From assembly GCA_003225455.1 (NCBI GenBank), contig QIAB01000056.1, forward strand, positions 61,644 to 98,495: a DNA stretch of 36,852 nucleotides, in the 5' to 3' direction. This document shows positions 1 to 8,326 of this stretch, piece by piece. The notes below the pieces were generated by a model. The model was not told the origin of the DNA. It did not search any database and saw only the letters and a program-made list of their open reading frames with translations. The position numbers were made by a program, and so were the translations under genes. Source of the stretch: Acidobacteriota bacterium. Its GTDB lineage: Bacteria; Acidobacteriota; Terriglobia; Terriglobales; Acidobacteriaceae. The first letter of the stretch is position 1. Each line of letters begins with the position of its first letter.

Positions 1-580
1 GATCAATTACGCCGTTAACAACCGTAACGCAATCGTTGAAAGGCGCGGGAGATTGCTGGAACGGAAAAGCTGGATCGCAGCCCGGGTTGGTGGCTGCGGC
101 GCCGGGAGGAGTATTGAACTGTGGCAGACCGTCGAAAGTCCCTGGAATGCCATTTTGTGTCCGATACTGCTGCAACGCGCCGAAGTAGTGGTCGAGCCCA
201 CGGTTTTCCTGCACCATGAAAACAATGTGATTAACGGATTGCAGACTGGCTCCGAAAGTCGCTGTCACCGAACCGCCGCTGTTGGCATTCACGTCACAGG
301 AGCCGGTTCCCGTGCAAGCACCGCTCCAGCCTGCAAAAGTGAAGCCGGTATCGGCCGTGGCTGTTAGCGCTACCTGCGATCCGGACTGAAAAGTCGCGCT
401 GCAAGTTGTCGGACAATTTATCGCCGACGGATTGCTCGACACTGTGCCCGAGCCGCCTCCAGCTACGGTCACATTTAAGGTAAACGGGCCGGAATTGTGA
501 ACCAACCCCTGGCAACCCGACAGAAACAGAGCCGCGCAAATCGTAACGCAAGCAAAACTCACTTTGGCGAACATTCCCAT
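1..580 (-). CDS. Lipoprotein phosphoesterase with InlB-type repeat (partial, 3' end off window)
   Basis: The reading frame is open from the ATG at 580 to the window edge, so the C-terminus is missing. Residues 1-23 form a lipoprotein signal ending in the lipobox LSGC (Cys23). Residues about 35-105 match a Divergent InlB B-repeat, with the signature FAGWSGACTGTGSC. Then comes HIVFMVQENRGLDHYFGAL, the opening motif of the phosphoesterase family (PF04185; phospholipase C and acid phosphatase AcpA). By family, it should cleave phosphate esters and act anchored outside the inner membrane. The start at 580 is supported by AAAGGTG seven bases upstream; a second in-frame ATG lies at 574. It is divergent from the deiodinase-like gene. 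The substrate cannot be told because most of the catalytic domain lies outside. Confidence 0.85.
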   Translation of the reverse strand, partial: MGMFAKVSFACVTICAALFLSGCQGLVHNSGPFTLNVTVAGGGSGTVSSNPSAINCPTTCSATFQSGSQVALTATADTGFTFAGWSGACTGTGSCDVNANSGGSVTATFGASLQSVNHIVFMVQENRGLDHYFGALQQYRTQNGIPGTFDGLPQFNTPPGAAATNPGCDPAFPFQQSPAPFNDCVTVVNGVID

Positions 581-676
581 TCAACTTCACCTTTGTTGAA
601 GCTGGATTTGGATGAGCAGAGGGCAGAGCTGGTTGGCTGTTTAGGCTGTTCCTAACATGAACCTACTAGAGATGGA

Positions 677-1431
677 ATGACGCACAACTGGTATGCTAGG
701 CGGGTCATGACGCGGGTATTTACTCGAAAATTACTCCTTCGGCTGGGCGCAGCTATTGCCCTGATTTACCTGGTTTTCATCGCGGCCATCTGGTGGGCCA
801 TGCGTCAGCCGCCGGAAACATTCGGCCGGGCCATGTCGCGCATGCCAGGAGTTGCTTACCTACTTCTGCCGTTTGAGACGATGTGGACTCACGCCCGCGC
901 TGGAAATGGAATGCAACGCCAGATTTCTCGCTCACGAAGTTAGACAGATCCGGTACCGTTCAGCTTTCGGCCTTGACCGCGAAGCAACCAGTCGTGCTGG
1001 TATTCGGCAGCTACACCTGACCTCCGTTCCGGCGGGAGGTTCCTGCCTTGAACAAACTCTACGAGGAATATGGGAACCACGTTTCTTTCCTTGCGGTCTA
1101 CATTCTCGAAGCACATCCCAGCGATGTGTGGCAGATGGAAAGCAATGTACGCGACAAAGTGGTGTTCGCCAGCCCCAAAGACTTTGAGGAGCGCGCCTCT
1201 GTCGCTGGAACTTGTGTTCGCAAACTAGGAATCAAGTTTCCTGCCGTGATCGATGGGTTTGGGAATACCGCAGAAAAGGCTTACACCGGCTGGCCTGATC
1301 GGATTTACCTCATCGACAATAACGGACGAATCGCTTACAAGAGCCGGCCCGGCCCGTTTGGATTTAAACCGGAGGAGTTGAAAGCCGCGCTGGGCCGCTT
1401 GCCGCAAACGCAAAGCCGGATTCAGCCCTGA
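677..1431 (+). CDS. Deiodinase-like selenoprotein, TGA-encoded Sec, with a frameshift
   Basis: Seen: frame 1 reads PVVLVFGSYT, then TGA at 1018-1020, then PPFRREVPALNKLYEEYG, and continues unbroken to 1431. Vertebrate iodothyronine deiodinases have the same Cys/Thr-Sec-Pro-Pro-Phe site. The motifs VYILEAHPSDVW and YKSRPGPFGFKPEEL are also those of the T4_deiodinase family (PF00837; thioredoxin fold). TGA is therefore best read as selenocysteine. The N-terminal membrane segment (ALIYLVFIAAIWWAM) and LLPFETMWTHARAG are in frame 2 from 677 or 707. They join frame 1 near 910, where one base seems missing (GGA-AT-GCA, where GGA-GAT-GCA would give GDATPDF). The start is uncertain: neither 677 nor 707 has a strong ribosome site. 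By family it is a thiol/selenol redox enzyme; no iodinated substrate is implied in a bacterium. It may be an inactive gene if the frameshift is real. Confidence 0.82.
1018..1041 (+). promoter_or_regulatory. Candidate bacterial SECIS hairpin after the Sec codon
   Basis: The last base of the TGA starts a perfect 6-bp stem: ACCTCC (1020-1025) pairs with GGAGGT (1035-1040) around the 9-nt loop GTTCCGGCG, and G1019 can wobble-pair with T1041. Bacterial SECIS elements sit immediately 3' of the UGA within the coding sequence and need a G at the start of the apical loop; both are met. The arms also encode conserved residues (PPFRREV), so pairing alone is not proof. Confidence 0.6.
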
Positions 1432-1448
1432 TTCCTATCGGGGAAACT

Positions 1449-3131
1449 CTAATTGGATTTGGCCGCCCTGGTGATTGCCCCTTCCGACGCCGACGAGACC
1501 AGTGCCGCATATTTCGCGAATACTCCGTTCGGATAACGCGGCTCAGGTGGCTTCCATTCCGATAGACGCTGATGCAAAGCCGCGTCGCTCACCTCAATCT
1601 CCAGGACGCGCTGGTTTACATCGATGTGGATAGTATCGTCTTGGTGCACGGCGGCGATTGGCCCGCCGAGCGCAGCCTCGGGCGAGACATGTCCCATCAT
1701 GAGTCCATGCGTGGCGCCACTGAAGCGCCCATCAGTTAGAAGGGCGACCGACTCACCCAAACCTTCGCCGACAATCGCTCCGGTCACACTGAGCATCTCG
1801 CGCATTCCAGGCCCGCCCTTGGGTCCTTCGTTACGGATCACAACAACATCGCCTGGCCGAATTTTCTTTGCAGTCACGGCGGCCATGGCTTCTTCTTCCG
1901 ATTCGAAAACCCGTGCCGGCCCGCGATGACTCAGCCGTTCGTGCCCGCTGATTTTGGCCACGCAACCTTCGGGTGCAAGGTTGCCTCGCAGGATCACCAG
2001 ACCGCCTGTCGCTTTGAGAGGTTTCTCCAAGGGCGCGATGACTTCCTGGCCCGGAGTCTCCTGGGCGCTTTCGGTTTCCGAACGGATCGTCAGTCCTGTC
2101 ACTGTACGCGGTTCAGGATGAATGTGCTTTCCCCGAAGCAAGCGGCGAGCCAACAGGCGCACGCCTCCGGCCCGGTGCATATCGGTGGCAACAAATCGCC
2201 CGGAGGGTTTCAGGTCAGCCAGGAGCGGCGTGCGCTCGCTGACTTCTTGGAAATCGTCAATATCGAGTGGGACGCCCGCCTCGCGAGCAATCGCCAGAAG
2301 ATGTAGGACCGCGTTGGTTGAGCCGCCGGTAGCGGCAACTCCTGCTATGGCATTCTCGAACGCCTGACGAACCAATATGTCCCGGGCCGTTGTTCCGTTC
2401 TTCAAGAGATCCATCACCAGCTTGCCGCAATCAAAAGCAACTTGATCTTTGGCCGGATCCATTGCCGGGACACTGTTGAAGCCCATCGGCGAGAGCCCGA
2501 TCATCTCCATGACCGTAGACATCGTATTCGCCGTATATTGTCCGCCGCACGCGCCCGCGCCCGGGCAAGCAACATTCTCCAATTCGCGCAGGTCATTGTC
2601 AGTGATCTTTCCGGCCGCGTTCGCTCCCACCGCTTCGAAGACGTCCTGAATAGTGACATCCTTGCCCTTGTAGCTTCCTGGCGCAATCGTGCCGCCATAG
2701 AGCACAAGCCCAGGAAGATTCATGCGCGCCAGAGCCATCGCCGCAGCAGGGATAGTCTTGTCGCAGCCGACAACGCAAACCACCGCGTCAAACATCTGCC
2801 CGCGGCAAACCAGTTCGATCGAGTCTGCAATGATCTCCCGGCTCACCAGCGACGCGCGCATGCCCTCGGTGCCCATCGTCTCGCCGTCAGAGATCGCGAT
2901 GGTGTTGAACTCCATCGGCGTGCCACCCGAGGCCCGAATGCCCTCCTTTACCTTGGCCGAAAGCCGGCGCAGATGAAAATTGCACGGCATGGTTTCGATC
3001 CAGGTGTTGGCTACTCCGATGATCGGCTTACTCAGATCGCTGTCGGTGAATCCGACGGCCTTGAACATGGCGCGCGCGCCGGCGCGATCGCGTCCATCGG
3101 TGATACCACGGCTGCGGTGTTTGGGGTCCAT
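1449..3131 (-). CDS. ilvD: Dihydroxy-acid dehydratase
   Basis: Converts 2,3-dihydroxy-isovalerate and 2,3-dihydroxy-3-methylvalerate to the 2-keto acids, the third common step of valine and isoleucine synthesis, in the cytoplasm. At 560 residues it has the normal length. Iron-sulphur ligand motifs are visible: [10 protein letters not shown] near residue 50, [16 protein letters not shown] near 120 and [16 protein letters not shown] near 190; the C-terminal substrate loop is [18 protein letters not shown]. It is the last gene of the ilvC-ilvB-ilvN-ilvD operon, 116 bases after ilvN, and that gap holds an interspersed repeat. It ends 17 bases from the convergent deiodinase-like gene, with no clear terminator between them. 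Confidence 0.97.
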   Translation of the reverse strand: MDPKHRSRGITDGRDRAGARAMFKAVGFTDSDLSKPIIGVANTWIETMPCNFHLRRLSAKVKEGIRASGGTPMEFNTIAISDGETMGTEGMRASLVSREIIADSIELVCRGQMFDAVVCVVGCDKTIPAAAMALARMNLPGLVLYGGTIAPGSYKGKDVTIQDVFEAVGANAAGKITDNDLRELENVACPGAGACGGQYTANTMSTVMEMIGLSPMGFNSVPAMDPAKDQVAFDCGKLVMDLLKNGTTARDILVRQAFENAIAGVAATGGSTNAVLHLLAIAREAGVPLDIDDFQEVSERTPLLADLKPSGRFVATDMHRAGGVRLLARRLLRGKHIHPEPRTVTGLTIRSETESAQETPGQEVIAPLEKPLKATGGLVILRGNLAPEGCVAKISGHERLSHRGPARVFESEEEAMAAVTAKKIRPGDVVVIRNEGPKGGPGMREMLSVTGAIVGEGLGESVALLTDGRFSGATHGLMMGHVSPEAALGGPIAAVHQDDTIHIDVNQRVLEIEVSDAALHQRLSEWKPPEPRYPNGVFAKYAALVSSASEGAITRAAKSN

Positions 3132-3193
3132 GGGAAATGATTATGCCAGAAGGAGAGTTGCGGGTCGCTCGATCTGATGCTTTACGAATACGA

Positions 3194-3224
3194 TGTCATT
3201 CTGAGCGAAGCGAAGAATCTGTGC
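3194..3224 (+). repeat. Interspersed CATTCTGAGCGAAGCGAAGAAT-type repeat
   Basis: The core (TTCTGAGCGAAGCGAAGAAT) has arms ATTCT and AGAAT with GCGAAGCGA between. I recognise it as a short repeat found in many copies between genes in acidobacterial and other soil bacterial genomes. It lies in the gap between ilvN and ilvD, so it is transcribed within the operon. It is the likely source of spurious small ORFs here. Confidence 0.7.
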
Positions 3225-3247
3225 ATCGATACAACAGCCACACACTA

Positions 3248-3571
3248 TTACGCCATCGCGGCACGCGCAGAACCGCCTGCGCCGGCCGAGGCCGGTGGAT
3301 GCCGGGCTGCGTCCCAGCTCTCCGCCAGCTCCATCATGTCCTCCGTAGGAGCGCCGGCGCGAACCTCTACGACATCCACGATCGCATGCCAGTCACGGAA
3401 GAGCTGTCCGATCTGCTTCGTATTAAGTTCAAGCAACAGCGAAACTCTGTGGTTGTACCCGTGAGGCTCAGCCTGGACATAGGGCATCTCGACTCCGCGG
3501 CGCGAAATCGCGTTCAGTATGCGCATTAGTGTGCCCTGCGTGTTGCGATAGTGGACATGAAAGGCATGCAT
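3248..3571 (-). CDS. ilvN: Acetolactate synthase small (regulatory) subunit, ACT domain
   Basis: 107 residues. Residues 1-75 form one ACT domain (FHVHYRNTQGTLMRILNAIS, then VSLLLELNTKQIGQLFRDW), the fold that binds valine and stabilises the large subunit. It is short like IlvM and lacks the second domain of IlvH/IlvN. It is the third gene of the operon, directly after ilvB, which supports the role. The last about 20 residues (PPASAGAGGSARAAMA) are of low complexity and are encoded by a palindromic repeat, so the original C-terminus was probably shorter or different. Confidence 0.85.
   Translation of the reverse strand: MHAFHVHYRNTQGTLMRILNAISRRGVEMPYVQAEPHGYNHRVSLLLELNTKQIGQLFRDWHAIVDVVEVRAGAPTEDMMELAESWDAARHPPASAGAGGSARAAMA
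3281..3295. repeat. GC-rich palindrome inside the ilvN 3' end
   Basis: CCGGCC-GA-GGCCGG (3282-3295) is a perfect inverted repeat of the same style as the hairpin at 3587-3603. It supplies part of the low-complexity C-terminal tail of the ACT protein. Confidence 0.5.
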
Positions 3572-3581
3572 ATAGTTCTCC

Positions 3582-3630
3582 GTAGCGCCGGCCTCTGGCC
3601 GGCTGTGCGACGGGCGTCCGCGCCCGCCGA
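3582..3630. repeat. Double-hairpin palindromic element between ilvB and ilvN
   Basis: Two hairpins lie side by side: GCCGGCC-TCT-GGCCGGC (3587-3603) and CGGGCG-TCCG-CGCCCG (3611-3626). The element fills almost the whole 59-base gap and abuts the ilvB stop codon at 3631. The architecture, with GACGGGCGTC as an arm, is the same as in the element at 32600-32639 inside the amidohydrolase gene. In the mRNA it could act as a stability or attenuation hairpin between the two acetolactate synthase subunits; that is inference. Confidence 0.65.
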
Positions 3631-5325
3631 CTATTCTTCTTCGAACATCATCTCTGACAACGCTGCCCCGGCCGGCACCATTGGGAAAACGTTCGCTTCT
3701 GGATGCGTGTCGAACACTAGCAGCTCCGGCTCGGACGAATTCAAAAAACGATCCAGTTCATCTCCCGTCTCTTGCGACACCGGAAATTCCCGCACGACCG
3801 CTTCGCTAATTCGCTGCCCATGGATCTTGTATGCCTTCGAAATCGCCACGAAATCCGGGTTGTCGCTTAAGTCGGTCTCAGCATAATTGCGCTGATAAAA
3901 AAGCTGCTGCCATTGCCGCACCATGCCGAGATATTTGTTGTCGATGATGACCATCTTGATCGGCAGCCCTAGGCGGTGCACCGTGGCCAGTTCTTGAATG
4001 TTCATCTGGAAGCCGCCGTCACCAGAAACGCAGAGTACGGTCGCGTCCGGTTTTGCCAACTGAACTCCAATCGCCGCAGGCAGAGCGAAACCCATCGAGC
4101 CTAGCCCACCGGATGTTATGAATCCGCGAGGCAGTGACGAGCGGTAGCGCTGAGCGGCCCACATCTGGTGCTGGCCCACGTCCGCCAGAATCACGCTGTT
4201 CTCAGGAAGCCGGCTGAAAAGCTCATCGAGAAACCGAATGGTCGGCTGCGCCAGTCCACGGGGATCGAGCTCCGCGCGCTCTGGGCCGCAGGCGACCGCG
4301 CGCCAATCGCTCCAGTCAGGCAGCTTCACCTGGCGGAGCGCGTTGTGACAGGTGGGAATGGTTTCTGCCAGGTCGCCAATTATCGGCAGCTCACAAGGGC
4401 GCACGCGGTCCAACTGCGCCGGATCGATTTCAAAGTGAACAATGCGAGCATGAGGCGCAAAGCGCGTGGGATCGCCGGTTACACGGTCATCCAGGCGAGC
4501 GCCGAAAACCAGGAGAAGGTCATTCTCATGCAATGCCATATTCGCGGCGCGCGTACCGTGCATCCCAACCATGCCGAGGTAATAGGGGGTTTCAGGCGGT
4601 ATGGCGCCCAACCCGTGCACCGTCGCGAATGCCGGAACCTGCAGGTAATCCAGCAACCGCCGCAGTTCGGCAACCGCGCCCGAAAGTTTTACTCCCGCTC
4701 CCACCAGCGCGACCGGTTTTTTCGCCTGTTCCAGCAGTGTGATCAGCGTCTCTGCGAAAGTCGATTCGCCATGCACATCCGCAGGCTTGGCATGCGGCGT
4801 GAACTTCACCGGCCCAGAGAATTCCATCTTCGCTTTCAGCATGTCGGTGGGGATGTCGATCATCACCGGGCCGGGCCGCCCACTGCGCGCCCAGTGAAAT
4901 CCTTCCGCAATCACCGCAGGAATTTCTTCGATACTCTTGACCAGCCGGCTCCACTTCGTCAGTGCCAGCGTCATGCCAAAGACGTCCGTCTCCTGAAACG
5001 CATCAGTCCCGATAAGAGCGCTGCGCACCTGGCCGGTGATGCAGACCAGCGGAACCGAATCCATCTTCGCATCGGCGATTCCAGTGACAAGGTTGGTCGC
5101 CCCCGGCCCGCTGGTGGCAAAGGCCACGCCAACCTTGCCGCTGACGCGCGCCAAGCCTTCGGCCGCAAAAACCGCTCCCTGCTCGTGGCGGGTGAGAACG
5201 TGCTTGATCCCGCTGCCCTCGAGCGCGTCATACAACGGCATGATCGCGCCGCCGGGATAGCCGAATACCAGATCAACGCCCTCAGCTCGCAAGCACTGCA
5301 GAACGATTTCTGCTCCTCTAAGCAT
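3631..5325 (-). CDS. ilvB: Acetolactate synthase large subunit
   Basis: Joins two pyruvates to 2-acetolactate, or pyruvate and 2-ketobutyrate to acetohydroxybutyrate, using thiamine diphosphate and FAD. 564 residues, normal length. Visible: the N-terminal pyrimidine-binding domain with [16 protein letters not shown] and the catalytic Glu in [13 protein letters not shown] (about residue 48), the middle FAD/DHS-like domain, and the C-terminal cofactor motif [12 protein letters not shown] followed by [11 protein letters not shown]. The ATG at 5325 overlaps the end of ilvC by eight bases, so the two are probably translationally coupled. ilvN follows after the double hairpin. Confidence 0.96.
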   Translation of the reverse strand: MLRGAEIVLQCLRAEGVDLVFGYPGGAIMPLYDALEGSGIKHVLTRHEQGAVFAAEGLARVSGKVGVAFATSGPGATNLVTGIADAKMDSVPLVCITGQVRSALIGTDAFQETDVFGMTLALTKWSRLVKSIEEIPAVIAEGFHWARSGRPGPVMIDIPTDMLKAKMEFSGPVKFTPHAKPADVHGESTFAETLITLLEQAKKPVALVGAGVKLSGAVAELRRLLDYLQVPAFATVHGLGAIPPETPYYLGMVGMHGTRAANMALHENDLLLVFGARLDDRVTGDPTRFAPHARIVHFEIDPAQLDRVRPCELPIIGDLAETIPTCHNALRQVKLPDWSDWRAVACGPERAELDPRGLAQPTIRFLDELFSRLPENSVILADVGQHQMWAAQRYRSSLPRGFITSGGLGSMGFALPAAIGVQLAKPDATVLCVSGDGGFQMNIQELATVHRLGLPIKMVIIDNKYLGMVRQWQQLFYQRNYAETDLSDNPDFVAISKAYKIHGQRISEAVVREFPVSQETGDELDRFLNSSEPELLVFDTHPEANVFPMVPAGAALSEMMFEEE

Positions 5326-6364
5326 TCACGACCTTCGCCTCGGGCTTCTGAGCCAATCCGGGCTTCTTGGTGTCTTTCTGCAGCCATGACATCATGCCCC
5401 GCAACTTCGCCCCAACTTGCTCAATCTGGTGCTGTTTTTCTTTCTCTCGAAGCGCGGCAAAATTCTTACCGCCTTTCTTGTTCTCTTCGACCCATTCCTT
5501 GGCAAATGACCCATCTTGAATGCGCGCGAGGATATCTTTCATTGCCTTGCGAGTTTCGTCGCCGACAACTTTTTCGCCGCGAGTCAGGTCACCATACTCG
5601 GCCGTATTGGAAATTGAGTAGCGCATCCGGGCGAGTCCGCCTTCATAAATCAGATCGACAATCAGCTTCATCTCATGGAGGCACTCGAAGTAAGCAATCT
5701 CGGGCGCGTAGCCAGCCTCGACCAAAGTCTCAAAGCCTTTCTTGATGAGCGAAGTCAACCCGCCGCAGAGCACCGCCTGCTCGCCAAAAAGATCACTTTC
5801 GGTTTCTTCTTTGAAGGTCGTCTGCAGAACGCCCGCGCGCGTCGATCCGATCCCATAGGCATAGCAGAGCGCGTATTCGTGGGCGCGGCCGCTGGCATCC
5901 TGATGAATTGCCAGCAGGGACGGCACGCCTCTGCCTTCTGTATAGACGCGCCGCAGCAGATGCCCCGGGCTCTTCGGCGCGATCATGACCACATCAACGT
6001 CTTTGGGCGGAACGATGGTTTTGAAGTGAATGCTGAAGCCGTGAGAAACGCCAAGAATTTTGCCTGCGCGGAGAGCAGGCTTGATCTGCGACTCATAGAA
6101 GTCGCCTTGCGTTTCATCCGGCGTCAGAATCTGAATCCAATCGGCTCGTTTAGCAGCCTCAGCCGGCGGCAACACGGTCATGCCGTCTGCTTTCGCCTGC
6201 TGGGCGCTGGCGCGCTGCGGATCGAGCCCGACAATCACGTTATAGCCACTGTCGCGCAGATTTTGTGCCTGGGCGTGGCCCTGGCTTCCGTATCCAAAAA
6301 TGGCGATGGTTTTGCCCTTCAGGGCTGAAGGATTGGCGTCATGTTCGTAGAAAATTGTGGCCAC
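5318..6364 (-). CDS. ilvC: Ketol-acid reductoisomerase (class I)
   Basis: NADPH- and magnesium-dependent isomerisation and reduction of acetolactate or acetohydroxybutyrate. 348 residues, the class I length. The Rossmann motif [17 protein letters not shown] is near residue 25. [14 protein letters not shown] and the knotted C-terminal domain with [19 protein letters not shown] (metal-binding acidic residues) and [15 protein letters not shown] are all present. The start is GTG at 6364, with AGGAG five bases upstream. It is the first gene of the ilv operon, with its own sigma-70-type promoter and a palindromic operator upstream. The last about 20 residues ([15 protein letters not shown]) are a weakly conserved tail. 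Confidence 0.96.
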   Translation of the reverse strand: MATIFYEHDANPSALKGKTIAIFGYGSQGHAQAQNLRDSGYNVIVGLDPQRASAQQAKADGMTVLPPAEAAKRADWIQILTPDETQGDFYESQIKPALRAGKILGVSHGFSIHFKTIVPPKDVDVVMIAPKSPGHLLRRVYTEGRGVPSLLAIHQDASGRAHEYALCYAYGIGSTRAGVLQTTFKEETESDLFGEQAVLCGGLTSLIKKGFETLVEAGYAPEIAYFECLHEMKLIVDLIYEGGLARMRYSISNTAEYGDLTRGEKVVGDETRKAMKDILARIQDGSFAKEWVEENKKGGKNFAALREKEKQHQIEQVGAKLRGMMSWLQKDTKKPGLAQKPEAKVVNA

Positions 6365-6404
6365 GTTTTCTCCTGGAATTCCAAATGCTCGCGAGTCTTA
6401 AGGA

Positions 6405-6418
6405 ACCGACCGGTCGGT
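6405..6418. promoter_or_regulatory. Perfect 14-bp palindromic operator in front of ilvC
   Basis: ACCGACCGGTCGGT is a perfect palindrome. It begins 12 bases past the predicted -10 box, so it covers roughly +5 to +18 of the ilvC transcript, where a bound repressor would block RNA polymerase. GACCGGTC-centred palindromes of this size are typical of TetR-family operators. No TetR gene is in the window. Confidence 0.6.
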
Positions 6419-6429
6419 CGGCTGATAGA

Positions 6430-6459
6430 ATCTTAGCTATTTTCCCAAATCGCTGTCAA
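6430..6459 (-). promoter_or_regulatory. Sigma-70-type promoter of the ilv operon
   Basis: On the minus strand TTGACA (6459-6454) is followed after 18 bases by TAAGAT (6435-6430). The start would be near 6423, giving a leader of about 60 bases before the ilvC GTG. The -35 box is a perfect match to consensus. Confidence 0.7.
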
Positions 6460-6505
6460 TATCGATCTCACTTCTGCCTCCTGGTAACCACCGTAATTCC
6501 CTCTC

Positions 6506-6542
6506 AAAGCAAAAACCCATCACGAGGACCTCTGGCGATGGG
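6506..6542 (-). terminator. Terminator-like hairpin upstream of the ilvC promoter
   Basis: Read on the minus strand, CCCATC and GATGGG (6 bp) enclose a loop that holds an inner GAG/CTC pairing, and the hairpin is followed by TTTTTGCTTT. This is the form of an intrinsic terminator. No minus-strand gene that I can support ends upstream of it (6543-6715), and it lies before, not after, the predicted ilvC promoter. It may end an unrecognised short RNA, or be the remnant of an attenuator. Confidence 0.45.
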
Positions 6543-6763
6543 CCATAAGAGCTTATAAATTCTGTTACTTAGCTGAATATTTTCTTCGCGCCAGAGTTCG
6601 GGAGATTTGTAGCTTGCAAATGCCCCCATTTTCTGGCCGAAGTCCAACCGTCCTAAGAACCTTGCATCTTTAAGAAGTAAGGCCGCTTCGGATTGGACCG
6701 GACCCGCTACCCAGCTTGACCGCAGCAATTGCCGTTAAACGCGGCTTCGGAAAATGGCCTGTT

Positions 6764-8221
6764 ATGTCCCGACCTCATAGGTGTTTTTCTATCTCTTTCT
6801 TGTTCGCTTTCTTATTCGCAGCTTTACCGTGCTCCCTACACGCCCAAGTTACATATTCCGCAATCGTTGGCAACAACACCAGCGCATGCTCAGAGCGGGG
6901 AGTGCCGCCGTATTGCCGATCGCCATTCACCGGCAACAGCACGAAGGCGGCGAATACTGAAGCTCAAACGGTTGTTGTGAATCCCGTCCCGGGCAATGTG
7001 AATTTCTCTGACCTCCACTCCATGCTCTACCCGGGCTCGACGAGCAAAATCCTGTTTCACTATCAGCCCTGGTTTGGGAGTTCCGAGCACATCGATGTCG
7101 GTTACAACGAGAACAACAAAACTGTCGTTGCCAATCAGATCGCAAGAATGATTGCCTTGGGTGGCTACGGAGTGATTGTCGATTGGTACGGCAGCACCAA
7201 TCCGGCGCGCGGCTTCCACTTGAACACGACCAATGTGATCGCCAAATATCTGAATAGTTGCTTCTCGACGACCTGCCCCTTCCGCATGGCGATCATGGTA
7301 GACAAAGGCGCGTTCTCTTCTCAGTGTCCGAAAGGAAAGAAGGACCAAACTTCCTGCATTACAAAAAACCTGACCCGCGACATGGATTACATCAACAACC
7401 ATTATGCGAAGGAACCTTGGTACGTCACTGATCGTGATAACCCGATTGTGCTGTTTTTTCTACATGAGCCTGAATGGTCCGGCACGGATTGGCAGCGAGT
7501 GTGGTCGGAAGTGAAGTCGCACACCAATTCTTTTGAGCGCCCGTTTAAGTTCGTTTTTGAGGAAGAGGACGTGAACTGTTGGCGTCACTACCTCGGCGAT
7601 GGCTGCTATGTTTGGATGAATCCAGCCAAATGGTCTCCGCAGTCCCAGTTCGACTGGGGCGCGAGCAGCAATCCGAAACCTGTGTATTACGAGGATTTCT
7701 ACAAGAATGCCGTTGCGAATCCGGAAAAGATTGCCATCGGCGCAATCAAAAAAGGCTTCGACGACAACAACGCGAGTTGGGGCACGAATCGGGTTACTGC
7801 CCAACAGTGTGGCCAGACGCTGCTCAACACCAAGGATCTGATCTCGAACTATTACAACTCGCGCTATCAGCTCGAATATCTTGGCGTGCCGACCTGGAAC
7901 GATTACGAGGAAGGCAGCGAAGTCGAAACCGGAATCGACAATTGCTACACCGTTTCAGCCTCAATCAGCGGCCACAAACTGAACTGGACGCTAGACGCAA
8001 GTAGTTCCTACGCAACTCCTGCGACGGTTGATCATTTCACCATCTATTACGGCGACCGAGCCACGCTGTACGTCGCGAAGGACAGTATTTCTGCTAACGT
8101 GACCTCGATTGATCTGGCGCGCTTGGTGCCTGCAGGAAACTGGAACATTTACGTTCGTATGGTGGCGAAGCCACTGTTCACGAACCGAATTTCGGACCCG
8201 GTTGCATACAGATCGAGATGA
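6764..8221 (+). CDS. Secreted glycoside-hydrolase-like protein (GH99/GH71-like)
   Basis: About 485 residues with a signal peptide (MSRPHRCFSISFLFAFLFA, cleavage after SLHA). The segment ILFHYQPWFGSSEHIDVGY and then MIALGGYGVIVDWYGS is the pattern of barrel enzymes of the GH99/GH71-like group, which contain a 'walk to the site' Trp/Asp strand; FVFEEEDVNCW and PTWNDYEEGSEVE carry acidic residues that could be catalytic. The last about 90 residues look like a fibronectin-III-type beta domain. It probably acts on polysaccharide outside the cell; the substrate is unknown. The ATG at 6764 is preferred because it gives a proper signal peptide; the frame is open from a TTG at 6716. It is divergent from the ilv operon. 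Confidence 0.65.
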   Translation: MSRPHRCFSISFLFAFLFAALPCSLHAQVTYSAIVGNNTSACSERGVPPYCRSPFTGNSTKAANTEAQTVVVNPVPGNVNFSDLHSMLYPGSTSKILFHYQPWFGSSEHIDVGYNENNKTVVANQIARMIALGGYGVIVDWYGSTNPARGFHLNTTNVIAKYLNSCFSTTCPFRMAIMVDKGAFSSQCPKGKKDQTSCITKNLTRDMDYINNHYAKEPWYVTDRDNPIVLFFLHEPEWSGTDWQRVWSEVKSHTNSFERPFKFVFEEEDVNCWRHYLGDGCYVWMNPAKWSPQSQFDWGASSNPKPVYYEDFYKNAVANPEKIAIGAIKKGFDDNNASWGTNRVTAQQCGQTLLNTKDLISNYYNSRYQLEYLGVPTWNDYEEGSEVETGIDNCYTVSASISGHKLNWTLDASSSYATPATVDHFTIYYGDRATLYVAKDSISANVTSIDLARLVPAGNWNIYVRMVAKPLFTNRISDPVAYRSR

Positions 8222-8254
8222 AAGCCAGCAAGAAGAAGCCCGCCAATTTGCTCG

Positions 8255-8263
8255 TGCTATAAT
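8255..8263 (+). promoter_or_regulatory. Extended -10 promoter of the CoA ligase
   Basis: TGCTATAAT gives a TG-N extension plus a perfect TATAAT at 8258-8263. There is no clear -35 box, as is usual for extended -10 promoters. Transcription would start near 8270, about 57 bases before the ligase start. Confidence 0.55.
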
Positions 8264-8326
8264 CCGCCCGCACGCTGGCGTTTTCAACAATAGCGTATTC
8301 CTGCCAGTTGTGAGGACTTTGCCTCC

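Noticed and set aside
1018-1020. TGA as an ordinary stop codon that truncates the protein
   Set aside because: The position matches the family's Sec residue exactly and all downstream motifs are kept; a random nonsense mutation at that one codon is less likely.
4168-5745. Long plus-strand open frame (525 codons) opposite ilvB/ilvC
   Set aside because: It lies antisense to two certain genes, has no family pattern and an Arg/His-rich composition typical of a shadow frame.
6504-6728. Minus-strand open frame of 74 codons upstream of ilvC, as a possible leader peptide
   Set aside because: It has no run of Ile, Val or Leu codons before the hairpin and no ribosome site, and lies upstream of the predicted promoter.
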